64,000 bases of DNA from Adiantum capillus-veneris. Lineage: Eukaryota; Streptophyta; Polypodiopsida; Polypodiales; Pteridaceae. Each line of letters begins with the position of its first letter. Within the stretch, counting starts at the first letter, position 1. A program made the position numbers and the translations under genes. The notes below the pieces were generated by a model that worked only from the letters and a program-made list of their open reading frames with translations, was not told the origin of the DNA and ran no database searches. The DNA is taken from positions 119,071,873 through 119,135,872 of the forward strand of contig CM043947.1 in assembly GCA_014529385.2 (NCBI GenBank), given 5' to 3'. Shown one piece after another: positions 47,301 to 58,904 of the stretch.

Positions 47301-48676
47301 TCGGATGGTGAGATCGATCGCCATAAGGCTCGACTTGTTGCAAAGGGTTATGCACAGCAAAAAGGCATAGATTATGAAGAGACTTTTGCTCCCACTTGTC
47401 GTATGACTACTGTGCGTTTTCTATGTGCATAGGCAGCTCATTTTGGTTGGGATGTACATCAATCAGACATTGTTACTGCTTTCTTGAATGGTGACATATT
47501 TGAGGACGTTTATGTAACGCAGCCTTGCGGTTTTGTCATAAAAGGACAAGAGGACAAAGTGTTTAGATGTAAGAAGGCTTTGTATGGGTTGAAGCAATCT
47601 CCTCGTGCTTGGTATGAGAAAGCTGACACTCATTTGGTTAAATGAGGCTTTCGTAACAGTCCAACAGAAAGCACATTGTATGTAAAGCGTGAGGGTGATG
47701 TATTTCTCATTGTGGTTCTTTATGTTGATGATTTGCTGATCACTGGACCAAATGAGAGATATATTGCTGAATTTAAGTCTGATTTGAATGCTACTTTTAA
47801 GATAAAAGATTTGGGGGTGTTGCATCATTATTTGGGTATACATTTTAAGCAGTGTAATGGTGGTATTGCCTTGTGTCAGAAAAGTTACATAGAGGCATTG
47901 CTATGTAAGTTTAGACTTGAGGATTGCAAACCTATTACCACTCCCATGGAAACAGGTTTGAAGTTGAGTCTACATGATGCTGGTGATCCTGTTGATGTCA
48001 CTCTTTACCAAACTGCTATTGGCTGTCTCATTTATATATGCAACACGAGGCCGGATATTCAGTTTGTAGTCCACAGGTCAGCAGATTTATGCATAGTCTA
48101 GGGTCTAAGAATTGGCATGCTGTCAAGAGGATTTTCCGCTACCTTAGTGGCACTTTACATCTTGGCTTGTTTTATCCCAAGGGGGGATCATTGCCGCCAG
48201 ACTTACATGCTTTTTCGGACTCAGATTGGGCTGGTTGTTTTGACACGCGAGTGTCCACAAGTGGTTTTTGTTTCATGCTTGGCAGTTCACGTATATCATG
48301 GTTGAGCAAGAAGCAACCTACTATGGCCACTTCGAGTTGTGAGGCTGAGTACAGGGCAGTCTTCACAACTACGGTTGAGTGTGTATGGCTCAGATGCCTT
48401 ATGGCTGATTTGGGTGTTGGACAGGACACTGCCAACACTATCTACACTGACAGTCATAGCGCATTGGCAGTTGCGAGGAACCCAGTTTTTCATGCTCGCA
48501 CAAAGCACATTGAGGTGCATTACCACTATGTCAGGGAGAGTCTCTCAGCAGGAGAGATCAGCTTGGTTTATGTGCCAACACAGGACAATCTTGCAGATCT
48601 TTTCACAAAAGCATTGTCTCGTGAGAAGCTTGAAGCTTTCCGCAAAGCTTTGGGCTTACTCCCCTTTGTGGATTGA
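44359..48676 (+). pseudogene. Ty1/copia gag-pol polyprotein, broken
   Basis: Starting at ATG 44359, the domains in order are: gag (DGDNYPMWAYMMQHVL); a zinc knuckle CHYSKANDHLIKSC in which the second Cys is Ser; protease FDSGATKNIT; GAG-pre-integrase with LWHARFGHLN and CEGCILGK; integrase core with HSDVCGPM, SDRGGEY and PYTPQQNGVAERKNR; reverse transcriptase from NDTWTLCDLPPGKKAIGMKW through RHKARLVAKGYAQQ to YVDDLLITG; and RNase H with DSDWAGCFDTRVSTSGFC and TKHIEVHYHYVRE. The first frame is open for 721 codons to TGA 46522. Further stops are TAG 46888, TAG 47430 and TGA 47643. Frameshifts fall near 47175-47215 and 48060-48075. It would have encoded all enzymes for copy-and-paste transposition in cytoplasmic virus-like particles. 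Confidence 0.97.
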
Positions 48677-48751
48677 TCCTGTCCTCAGGGCATGGCACTT
48701 CCATTTACTCATGTGCCAGCTTTTGTTCACCGCATCACTCCTGGGGGGATT

Positions 48752-48978
48752 TGTTACCATATACATGTGGTAGTGATGTGTGTGAGCACACTAAGACCGC
48801 CGGGGAATTTTTTCCCTCTTTAGGAGGTTTTTTCCCCCGTGCATTGTATATACGCCCATCACTCTAGGGCTATCTATCTTTCCATTGCACACTAAGTAAC
48901 ACACTCTCTATTGTGTGCCTTGAGCTTCCTTCATCTTCTCCAAGCTGTGTGTGTTTCTCTGCAACCCTAATTCCAACA
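48752..48978 (+). repeat. 3' LTR of element D
   Basis: 227 bp, five substitutions from the 5' copy, three of them clustered near the gaccgccg block. Confidence 0.96.
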
Positions 48979-48983
48979 TCATA

Positions 48984-49956
48984 GCCTTTATGCCAATAAC
49001 AAATTAGTGATCAATCGAGGAACCGATGAAGACTAATTGGAGTGGCGTCTTAGCCAGTTACTAGCTAAGAGTTAGCGCACCTTGGCTCAGGCTGACTCAC
49101 GAGCAAAACATGAATCAAAATATTCTTAAAAAGTTTACATTATTCTTCGAGAGAAAGAAGAAAGAGAGAAAAGAAGAGCATGCTGGGCTGAGGAACTTTC
49201 CTTAAATGACTATGACGTGCATAGTTGATTGTCATGCTCTTGTGCATCTTATGCCTAATGTGCATCTTATCATATAAGCATGCAACAATTTTCTGTTATG
49301 ACTTTCTCATCGAGAGAGGTAAGAGAAAAACACAAATAAGTCACAGACTGACCCACCTACCGTGTATGTGGTTGTGACGACACCAGTGTAACATAATGAT
49401 AGCACTATGCCTTTGAATTAAGTTAGAGTTTTAGGTTCTTTTTAGTGTTGTTGTGTGTTGATAGCAACCCAAAATCATGTTAAACAATCCAGAACTCATC
49501 TTGTCCTTGACAAAGTGTCTGGTGTTATAGCGAAAGCGTGTTGCATGAGGTGATAGAATTGAATCCACCTAGCTAGCATGCCATGCATACATAATCGTAA
49601 GCCCTTGGCAAAAGTGATGGCCTCAAATGTGAGAGCCAAAACATAAGTGCCCTTGCACAGTCTAAATTGGTAGGGATTTTGTGAGTAATATTCCCTATTT
49701 TGCCAGTTTTTTCAAACTTGTGTGCCACTACCCTTGATGCCAAGTCATTGGGCAGTACCTTGGCACAAGGGAGAAGCCTTGCGTCATGTAAAATTGTCAA
49801 AGCACTTTGTTTTGCACAAAAGCAGTAATTTCCAATCAAAGGTGTAAACATGGAAAAATAAGAAGAACATAAAATTGGCTAACCTGATCGTTGTTGTAAC
49901 CAATTGGCCAGAGATTCCCTGGAAGAAAACTCGCGTAAAAATGGCTCATAGCCATA
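48984..49956 (-). other. Interior of element C, middle part
   Basis: This lies between elements D and E. A 92-codon minus-strand frame (49573-49851) has no recognisable motif. Confidence 0.55.
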
Positions 49957-50037
49957 TCTCACTATAAGAGGAGTTGTCGAAAACTGCCAACATTGCCGCG
50001 GAAAAACAAAGGAGAAAGCAGAGAGAAAAATTTGTGT

Positions 50038-50145
50038 GGCCGGCAATAACCGCGGCTACGAACGCGGTAGTGGTTTGTTAGCAATAAGCGCGGTAATAGT
50101 CGCGGCAATATACCCGCTGCTATTACCGCGTATATTACCGCTAAA
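50038..50145. repeat. Left subterminal repeats of the CACTA element
   Basis: Multiple copies of taccgcg/cgcggta-type motifs in both orientations (ataaccgcggc, aacgcggtagt, agcgcggtaatagtcgcgg, ctattaccgcgtatattaccgc). In characterised CACTA elements such motifs bind the TNPA protein and are needed for excision. A related cluster also occurs internally at 54725-54790. Confidence 0.8.
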
Positions 50146-50154
50146 CGCTAGTTC

Positions 50155-50218
50155 AAAAATAAAGGTGCTCATTTGGGCCACCCAAATTTGGGTGGCCCAA
50201 ATTAGCACCTTTATTTTT
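50155..50218. repeat. 64-bp near-perfect palindrome
   Basis: Arms 50155-50186 and 50187-50218 are reverse complements with one mismatch and no spacer, centred on cccaaatttggg. It lies just inside the left subterminal repeats. Confidence 0.93.
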
Positions 50219-50423
50219 TACCTGCATAAAAACAATAAGACGTCAATTGTTTTTTGGAAAAGTATAAAAAATACTAAAGAACTGAAATTGAATTTACTTT
50301 ACCTTGACAATGAAAAATGTAGAAGATCAACTATTTAAAAAAGTTACAATAAAAAGTAAATAGTTGGATATACATTGTGCCACATTGGAACTTTACAAAA
50401 GTTTTGACAAAATATTTTTTTAT

Positions 50424-51690
50424 CTAATCTTCATCATCGTCCAGAGGCACGTATGCTGTATCACTTTGACTCTACATAAACACAAACCAAATTAAACAAT
50501 TATCCATAGCTCAAAACAATTGACACAAAATTACTTGTTTAAACTTACCGCTTGTAGTGGTCCAACCGCCACGTCGAATTGCTCACGAGAGATGTGGTTG
50601 TTTTCAAACAACCATCGCCAAGTATCAAATTCTATATGTTGCTCCCGATACTTGACCATATCTCTGGTTGGTCGAGAGAGAGTGACATTTTCCTAAGTTA
50701 GCAATAACAATACCAAATTATCAACTACAATCTTTATAATCAACGATCGACGTTATAGTTCAAATAATCTTACATATTTATCCTTCCAAGCTCCCTTGCC
50801 TCCTGAGCCATAGTGCGTGGGAGTTTGTCTTGCGCGGGCCTCGCGTTGTTGTCTATATGATGAGCCCGTCTCACAGCTTGATCGCTCTTCTCTTGAATTG
50901 CCCACTCCCACTCCGCGTCTGCCATGTTGCCACTGCGGTAACTCCTGTCTGGATCTCTAACCTGGTTGGCTGCTGCGCGCCGCACACTGGACTGCTTGTT
51001 TTTTAGAAATGTCTTTATGTAGCCCTCCAACCATTGTTGTGAAAAACGTTGATCGGGGACGTTTGGAAATCTAGCTAACAAAGCGTTCTCAATGTACCGT
51101 GCATGATCGGGCAGTTGATCTCTGAACTTTATAAAACAATTCTTATACGTTGAATGTAGAAGAATTTGTAGAGGCGTCGAAATTCCCTGCCCTGTGCTGT
51201 GCCGAAATCAACCTCCCCGCCATATTTAACCCTGTAGTAGCACCCATGCGTGTCTGGCACGGGTGCGTCAGTATCCTCGTCCTCTGCGTCAGGGGCGGCA
51301 CGCTCTGAAAGTGGGGACTCTGTTCCCCCGCCACTACCAAAACATGCAAAACCACAAGATCCGTCGCCGCTTCGTCTCTAATGCGCGCGCTGCCCTGAGA
51401 CGAGCGTCGACGCGCCCTACCAAAGGAAGTATGTCGACGATGTTCTGGCGAAGCCGGAGTGGAATGGAGTGGCGTAGGACCCTGTGATGCCATGGGAGTA
51501 GGACCCTGCGATGCAAGGGGAGTAGGATTCTGCGATGGAATAGGAGTAGGATGAATGGAAGGGAGAGTAGAGGGAGGTACCGTCGGTGTGAGGCTCTGTA
51601 GGTAAGGAGTCCCTCCCTGACTCCCCCATGGTGTAGTCTACGGAGAAATGCCGTAGGTCGCAAGCTGCTATGGAGTGTAGCGGCCAAACA
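50424..51690 (-). CDS. Multi-exon gene of TNP1-like position in the CACTA element
   Basis: On the minus strand I can read a credible splice chain: an exon ending at 50774 (RYIENALLARFPNVPDQRFS; KTFLKNKQSSVRRAAA; EWEWAIQEKSDQAVRRAH; donor gtaag); an exon at 50692-50549 bounded by ttag and gtaag (RPTRDMVKYREQHIEFDTWR, WLFENNHISREQFDV); and a final exon at 50471-50424 after tgtag, ending SDTAYVPLDDDED and TAG. Upstream (51187-51690) the frame is less clear; candidate N-terminal exons are Ser/Arg/Pro-rich or acidic. The protein is helical and charged with an acidic tail. I do not recognise the family. Position beside the subterminal repeats suggests the DNA-binding accessory transposase (TNP1/TNPA type), but it runs opposite to tnp2, which is unusual. 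Confidence 0.5.
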
Positions 51691-52490
51691 AATCCTCAGT
51701 CGAACGGAGGTACTGCTCTCGTAAAGAGATAGCCCGTTGTAAGTCAGGATCTACGACCGGTGCAGGAATCCGAGAAGAGTAGGTGTAGGATGGCCATGCC
51801 TGCAAATAACCAAAAAAAATCTATGACACTCATGGTTTATGGTTAACTACGTAGAAACATTATTTATTTCTTTTCTTGTTCTCACTGACTCAAGACTCGG
51901 GTCCACAGGAGGCAATGTCCACCCCGGGTGGGAGCCCACCTGAGATGTGAACCAACCAAAAGAAGAGCCAGCTGACTGCTCCTCACCAGTCGGTCTGTCG
52001 TCAAACATCTACATTACAAAGAGCAATATAAGATTAAGCTTTCCCCCCTACTCACTAATCTAAATATACGTACACAAGTATATTACCACACAAACACGTA
52101 GATGCATATACATACTAGTAGACCTAAGTAGAGGCTAGTAGTGCCAAAGGTCAACTGCACCTCTTTAGATAGCATCGCAGTCTCAACCGTGGTAAAACCA
52201 AAGGTACGTTGCGGTAATCCATGCATGAGTGGATCAATGACCGCAACGCCACGATTAAAAAAGGACTATACCCAAGAGGAAGCGTCTAACCTTCGTATGC
52301 TATGCTCCTATACTTAGTGCCTAGATACATGCATAAACAGATATATATGTACACACATATATATGTTAAGGTTGTAAATGTAGCCATCGTTTTGTGTTGG
52401 CTGCACCTAAATTCAACATCTAAGTGATCAATTGATCGTAACATTACAATTCTAATGTAATGCAATAAGTAATTCTATTTCTCTCACTCT
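51691..52490. other. No recognised gene
   Basis: Between the minus-strand gene and the Hsp70-like fragment. AT-rich in part, with a tatatata-type stretch at 52343-52363. Confidence 0.45.
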
Positions 52491-52518
52491 ATGTCTCTCT
52501 CTCCATCCCAAGTCATGT

Positions 52519-52779
52519 CTGCGCCTCCATGTAAAGCAAGCACTCTCAGAGATGAGAAGCCAAACATGGACGACATCTTCTGCCGAGGCATGGAGGTCTC
52601 GGCTAAGGTCATGGTGGCTTTGGACTTGGGCACCACTTTTTCGAGCTTCGCGTACATCCACAAGAGCGACCCCAGGGACCACGACCAGCTTCATCCCGTT
52701 ATTGCAAAACATAGATCAACAGTTTTACAAGTGAAACCCATTGTCTTCTACCTACACCCTCCAAGCTTGGGGATGGGCT
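52519..52779 (+). pseudogene. Captured Hsp70-like gene fragment (ATPase N-terminus)
   Basis: A plus-strand frame in phase with ATG 52491 (further in-frame ATGs at 52515 and 52566) encodes KVMVALDLGTTFSSFAYIHK, the phosphate-1 motif that opens the actin-like ATPase domain of Hsp70 proteins (D-[LF]-G-T-T-x-S). The wording, with ALDLGTTFS.FAY and a following VKPIVFYLHPPSLGMG, fits the divergent HSPA12-like branch better than canonical cytosolic Hsp70. The frame then runs into a 1.4-kb polypyrimidine tract and has no further ATPase motifs, so it is a truncated exon. Lying inside a CACTA element, it is best explained as transduplicated host sequence. Confidence 0.72.
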
Positions 52780-52925
52780 GCCCTTCGCTTTCTCTCTCTT
52801 TCTTTCTCTACTTCTCTTTCTCTCCCTCTTTCCCTCTCATTATTTCTCTCCCTCTCTCTCTTTCCCTCTCTTTGTCTCTCTCTCTTTCTTTCTCTCCCTC
52901 TCTCTCCCTCTCTTTCTTTCCCTAC

Positions 52926-52981
<56 letters not shown>

Positions 52982-53049
52982 ATCTCTCTCTCTTTTTTTC
53001 TCTCCCTCTCTATCTACTCTCTCTCTTTCCCTATCCCTATTTCCCTCTC

Positions 53050-53084
<35 letters not shown>

Positions 53085-53128
53085 TCCTCTCCCTCTCTTT
53101 ATCTACTCTCTCTTTCCCTATCCCAATT

Positions 53129-53190
<62 letters not shown>

Positions 53191-54151
53191 CCTCTCCCTC
53201 TCTTTATCTACTCTCTCTCTTTCCCTATCCCTATTTCCCTCTCTCACTCTCTCTCTCTCTCTTTCTCCCTATCTACTCTCTCTCTTTCCCTATCCCTATT
53301 TCCCTCTCTCACTCCCTCTTTCCCTCTATCTCTCTCTATCTCTACCTCTACCTCTCTATCTCTCTCTCTCTTTCTCCCCCTCTTTCTATCTCTTCCTCTC
53401 TTTATCTATCTCTTTCTTTCTCTCCCTCTCTCTCTCTCTCTTTCTTTCTCTCCCTCTCTCCCTCTCTTTCTTTCTCCCTATCTACTCTCTCTCTTTCACT
53501 ATCCCTATTTCCCTCTATCTCTCTCTTTCTCTCCCTCTTTCCCTCTCTCACTCTATCTTCCCTCTTTCCCTCTCTCCCTCTATCTCTCTCTTTCTCTCCC
53601 TCTCTATCTACTCTCTCTCTTTCTCTCCCTCTCTCCCTCTCTTTCTCTCTCTCACTCTACCTCTCCCTCTTTCTATCTCTTCCTCTCTTTATCTCTCTCT
53701 TTCTTTCTCTCTATCTCTATTCCTCTCTTTCTCTCCCTCTCTATCTACTCTCTCTCTCTCTTTCCCAATCCCTATTTCCCTCTCTCACTCTATCTCTCTC
53801 TTTCTCTATCTAACTATTCCTGTCACTCTCTTTATCTATTTCTCTCTCTCTATCTAACATTTCTCTCCCTCTTTATCTATTTATCTCTCTCTATTTAACA
53901 TTTTTCTCCCTCTCTTTAAATCTCCCTCTCTCTATCTCTATCTCATTAATTCTCTCTCTCTATTTATCTCCCTCTATCCCTCTTTCTCTCTCACTCTCTT
54001 TATCTATTTCTCTCTCATTAATTCTCTCCTTCTTTATCTATTTCTCTCTATTTAACATTTACCTCTCTTTATCTAACATTTCTCTCCCTCTCTCCCTCTC
54101 TTTATCTATTTCTCTCCCTCTCTTTAAATCTCTCTTTTTATTCATCTCTCT

Positions 54152-54195
<44 letters not shown>
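52780..54195. repeat. 1.4-kb polypyrimidine (TC-rich) tract
   Basis: The plus strand is almost only C and T, with TCTC, CCCTCTC, TTTCTC and occasional TATC variants. It gives spurious Ser/Leu/Pro frames. An imperfect higher-order unit (tctactctctctctttccctatccctatttccctctctcac) recurs at about 53010, 53100, 53210, 53270, 53480 and 53750. Confidence 0.97.
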
Positions 54196-54346
54196 GCACT
54201 ATCCAAACAATCATTTCCGAACATGCGTAGCAAAGCAATCGTTTTCGAACGTGCTTAGCAAAACAACCATTTCAAATAAGCCGTGCAAAACAACCGTTTC
54301 CTAATGAATGAGGTATGTTATAATGGATTCTCTATTTTTATTTATT

Positions 54347-54379
<33 letters not shown>

Positions 54380-55144
54380 TAGAAAACAAAAGGGGAAGAG
54401 AGAGGATGTGCTTTTGTGTTTACCTCGTTTTTGTAGCACGGTTGAGCTTCGAATAGGTTGAGCATCCAAAGAAGATGATGGAATACCCCCTTGCCGAAAC
54501 TTGCACGAACCCTCTTCGACGAAACTTGAGAAGCTTAGAGAAGGAGAGAGGGGGAAGGGGGGGGGGGGGGGGGGGGGGGGGAGGCTTGTTGAAGGAGAGA
54601 GAGATGGGGAGTGGGGGAGAGGAGGAGGGGGAAGCATGTGAGCGATGGCGGAGAGCAAGAAATGCAGGGAAGGCAGGGTATGCTGCAAAAACACGGCATA
54701 CTCTGCCTTCTTTCCTTTTTTTTAGGCGCCAGTTATTATCGCGACTATTACCGCGACTATTGTCGCTTATATTATCGCAGCCAGTCGTTTCAAACGGATA
54801 CATGCGAATCCGAAGTTGCGCGGGGGGGGGGGGGGGGGGGGGGGTGGTTACAAACCACCCCCCACCCTTAGCTATACATTGTTTCATTTTTTAGCCTTTT
54901 GAGTTTTTTTATGAAGATTTTTAATTTTTTATGGATACTTTATTTTGTTGTACTTTTAAACATTTTTAAATTGAATTTTTAAAATATTTTTTAGTTAAAA
55001 AATAATTTTAACACTCGTTGTCATGTATTCCCTTTGACTTTAACTATATGTAATTTTTCTAATGGACTTAAGTGTAATTTTTCTAATGGAATTAAGTGTT
55101 TTTTTAAGTGTTTACGACACATGACTAAATAAACAACCTTTCAC
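54196..55144. other. Non-coding centre of the CACTA element
   Basis: Contains a GT tract (54350-54377), poly-G runs (about 54557-54581 and 54822-54844) and, at 54725-54790, a cluster of attaccgcgactattgtcgc motifs resembling the subterminal repeats. It lies upstream of tnp2 and could be its promoter. Confidence 0.5.
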
Positions 55145-55152
55145 GTGTGCAG

Positions 55153-56595
55153 GACATCGACTGGGATGATCGTGGTCCTCCTGAGGCCCAAAGCGAGATT
55201 GTTGGCTCAAGGAAAAACTACCTTGTCCTTGCGCCAAGTGCAAAAGGGCAATTCCTCGCTTGAAACGCATTGCTTTGGAGCACGTGGAGAACGAAGGACT
55301 TTGGCATCCTCAGAAAAGTGCTCGGAGAGATGATAGCACGACTCACCCGTCGCTTGAGGAGGTGCCCCATTGGTCTATGTTTAGTGGTGATGCACCGGCG
55401 TGCAAGGCCGAACGGCAGAGGCAAGAGCGACTGGGCAATTTGGGTGCACCGCATGGTGATCCTGCCATTGGCTCTACGTCGACAGCTCCTACAGCGTCTT
55501 CTTTACACTTTGAGGTAGAGGATGAGTACATGTTCGACATGTGTGATGAGTGACTAGCTCATGAGCGTGACGTGTGCGAAGAAGATTGTCAGCCGCGCAC
55601 TAAACGGGCTGCCGAAACGGAGGATAGATTGATGACGAGTGCTTGAACACCTCTTTACGACGGTGCACGGTACTCGGTGCTCCGAGCATCGTTGGAAGTA
55701 CTCAACTTGCAAGCAAAATTCGGTTGGAGTAATGCAAGTTTCGATGCACTTCTTCTGTAAGTATAGAATGTGGATTTTATATACTCTCTCCCTCTCTCTT
55801 TATGGTGTTGTCTTCTAGGAATTATACTAATACGCATGTTTGTTGTAGTTTGATGAGCAAAATGTTGCCAGTTGATCACCACATGCCTCCAGATCGTCGA
55901 CGAGCTAAATCGTATGTCACTGCACTTGGAATGGAGTATGAGCGCATCCATGCATGCGTCAACGATTGCATGCTATACCGCAATGAGCATGCACATGCTA
56001 CCTCATGTCCCGTGTGCGGGGAGGCACGATACAAAATAGGTGTGAGCGGGGCACACCTACCCCGCAAGGTATTAAGACATTTTCCATTAATTTCTCGCAT
56101 CCAACACATGTTTAAAAGCAGGTCTATCGTGGAGCTTCTCGCGTGGCACGCAAACCATCGCTCAAATGATGGAATGATGCGGGTCCCTGCCGATTCACTT
56201 GCATGGAGGCACATCGAAACTCAATGGCCACAGTTTGGGTTGGAGCCTAGACACTTGAGGCTTGGGTTAGCAAGTAATGGTGTCAACCCCTTCGGCACTA
56301 AGTCTACTTCATGGAGCACTTGGCTTGTGGTGATCGTCAACTACAATATTCCACCATGGGAGACAACCAAGAAGGGCAATATACTTCTTTCCTTGCTTGT
56401 GCCAGGGAAGTACAAAGTGTCAAATATTGACATTTACCTCGAGCCCCTCATCGAGGAGTTGGAGGAGTTATGGAGAGGCATTCATGTTTTTGATGTCTCA
56501 CTTGCAAAGGGGGGGAGAGAGGCTCAAGTGAGGGGAATCCTTATGTGGACTATGCACGACTATCTTAGGATTGGAGAGATTTCTGGTAACCCCCT

Positions 56596-56646
<51 letters not shown>

Positions 56647-58904
56647 CTCTCCCTGAAGCACAAGGCTCCAACAAATGGGAAGGCTCCTCTAAAGCTCACA
56701 ATGGCAGATTGGGCAACCATTTGGGAGGAACACCACAACAACAATCCGGCTCCGTGTCCTCCACCAAAAGGTATGTCGAGGTATTCCATATTTTTAAGGC
56801 TTCCATATTGGAAGGACTTAAAAATACAACACCTCTTGGATCCCATGCACATATTCAAGAATGTAGCCCAAACACTATGGGACCACATTATTGGCAAGGA
56901 CTCTTTGGGTGCGAGGGAGGATTTGAGGCTTTTAAAACGTCTCCCCGCCTCTGCCACTCCACGGCGTGCCCCAAATGGAAATATTGTGCTACCTAAAGCA
57001 CCATGGATGCTAGCAAAAGATGAATTAGACAAGGTGAAGGGTACCATTGCCTCTATTCGCACACCAATAGGATACATGAGGTCGCTAAAGGGAGCTTTCA
57101 CAAAAGCGAAGAAGGGTGGAAGCGTTCAATTGTATGGGTTGAAGGCCCACGATTGGCACAAGATGCTTCATGTATTCTTCATACTCCCTATTCTATCTAT
57201 AGTTTGTGTGTATGACTATCACTCACTTTTCCTTTTCCTGATTTACATTGTAGTTCATTCTGCCGGTGAGTATGTGTATATGTCGGGACAAGAAAGTCAG
57301 GGACGCTATTTTCAAATTAGGAGAGCTAGTAAGATACACCACAAGACTCCACTCGACTACACCTTTTTTATGTCCACAATAATTTCAACTAGCACTTAGT
57401 GTATCCTTGTGTGTTTTCTTGCAGGTTTGTGAGCTCCAAGGAAATTGAAATAGATGCTATCCCTGCTGCTCAAACACTTGCAACAGAAAGTGTGTGTGCC
57501 ATTGAGGATGCATTTCCTCGATCGGTCCTTCTTAGTCAAATTCACCTCCTAGTTCACGTGGTGGAGGAGATAGCTATATGTGGAGTAGTGCACACACGAT
57601 GGATGTTCTTCTTAGAGAGGTTTTAAAGACTCTCAAAGATTTTGTGCGGCTACGGTCTCAACCAGAAGCATGTATGGCCGAAGGGTGGATTATTCAAGAG
57701 GCATTTGTTTACATATCAGAGTATTTGGCACAAGTTGATCCTTCAATGCCTCGCATGTGGTCAGACGAGGAAGTTTCAAGGATGACTTCACACTTGACAA
57801 GTGGAAAGGGGAAACTACTTAACATGGATATGAATCTATCCCGAGTGGTCGGTAACTTTTGCATTCTCAATGCAAAGATTATGACCAAGTGGGTGCACTT
57901 GTGGACAGTCGCAAAGTCCAGGCGTTTGCAAGAGAGGGAAGCATGGAAACAAGCACATGGAGGAAGGAGGGCACCCCCAGTGCCTAGACACCTTGCATGT
58001 TTCCCAGATCTCATTAGTGCATAGTGGATTCATGAGAGAATGACTGAGGCAAAAGCGCGCGGAGAAGACATCACCAACAAAGAATGGGAGTATGCACGAG
58101 GCTGCGTATGATAAATTAATAAATTTTTCTATTTTGCAGTGCCTTTCCTTTAACTCTATTTGGTCAAAGGGTCGTCACTTTCATACGCGCCACATTGACG
58201 AGCGTAGAACCACCATGGATTGTGCCATCATGGGCAACTTTGACACAAACGGTGATGAAGCCAGGTACTGCGGAACTATTAAAGGATACTAAAGGTTAAT
58301 TTTAGAACCTTTCATAGCTTCATCTTCGAGTGCAAGTGGTTTGCAAATGTGTCTAGACGACATGAGAATGGCCTCTACATGGTGGACTCTAGTGTGCATC
58401 ACACAGGGAGATATGACAATTTAGTTTTACCGCGCAATTGTGAGCAGGTGAGTGACATGTACCTTTTTTATTCTTATTCACTTATTGTATCATTAGTTAT
58501 ACCGATGTTACTCACTTTGAGCTTCTATTTTATAGGTCATCTATATCCCAACAATACACCAACCAAAACTTTGGTTCGTAATTCCCGTAACACCTCGGGG
58601 GAGAATCATTTTTTCCACTAATGAAGTGGAGACTATCTTCGACCCTCTTCCACCTCCGACTTTGGATGAGGTGGAAATAGAGGAGAGGGAGGTCGATGAA
58701 TCAAGTCGGACGGCAGCAAGTCTTAGCGAGGATGATTGTCATGATGATGACGATGATGAGATGGAGGATGACGAACTCGAAGATGATGAAGCTGGCAATG
58801 CATTCACAAACGACAATTCCGTTTCTCTCTTTATTGATTTAGGAGCCATGGGCTTAGAATTGGATGATGCTTCATGTAGAGATCTCTTGGAAGATGATTC
58901 ATAA
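55153..58904 (+). CDS. CACTA transposase, tnp2 type (multi-exon)
   Basis: The first part has the transposase-associated Cys motif (LPCPCAKCKRAIPRL, EHVENEGLWHP; about 55220-55310) and EVEDEYMFDMCDE. The exon from about 55850, after the acceptor ttgtag, holds the tnp2 core (GMEYERIHACVNDCMLYRNE, CPVCGEARYK, PADSLAWRHIETQWP, GVNPFG, VNYNIPPW). An intron with a CT tract interrupts it (56585-56664). The next exon gives APTNGKAPLKLTMADW and LLDPMHIFKNVAQTLWDHI. DUF4218 follows (GLKAHDWHKMLH; QIHLLVHVVEEIAICGVVHT; RSQPEACMAEGWI), then DUF4216 (HTRHIDERRTTMDC; LYMVDSSVHHTGRYDNLVLP) and an acidic tail (58740-58800). The domain order matches plant En/Spm transposases. Several joins need frame changes or unplaced introns (near 55215, 58020-58140), and at least one stop looks genuine (55551), so integrity is uncertain. 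Confidence 0.85.
56598..56641. repeat. (CT)n microsatellite in a tnp2 intron
   Basis: CT tract between donor gtaacc (56585) and the next coding segment at about 56665. It may supply the pyrimidine tract of the intron's 3' end. Confidence 0.93.

Larger units (their letters stand above)
43772..48978 (+). mobile_element. Element D: Ty1/copia retrotransposon
   Basis: Two 227-bp LTRs (43772-43998, 48752-48978) start tgttacc and end ccaaca and differ at 5 positions (97.8% identity). TCATA duplications flank them. An initiator Met-tRNA primer-binding site is at 44001-44012 and a purine-rich ctggggggatt precedes the 3' LTR. The single polyprotein has the copia domain order (integrase before reverse transcriptase). 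The full length of 5.2 kb is normal for the family. Four nonsense codons and two frameshifts inactivate it. Confidence 0.97.

Noticed and set aside
52741-53898. A 385-codon and a 440-codon Ser/Leu/Pro frame
   Set aside because: They are translations of the polypyrimidine tract. Only the Hsp70-like start of the 440-codon frame is meaningful.
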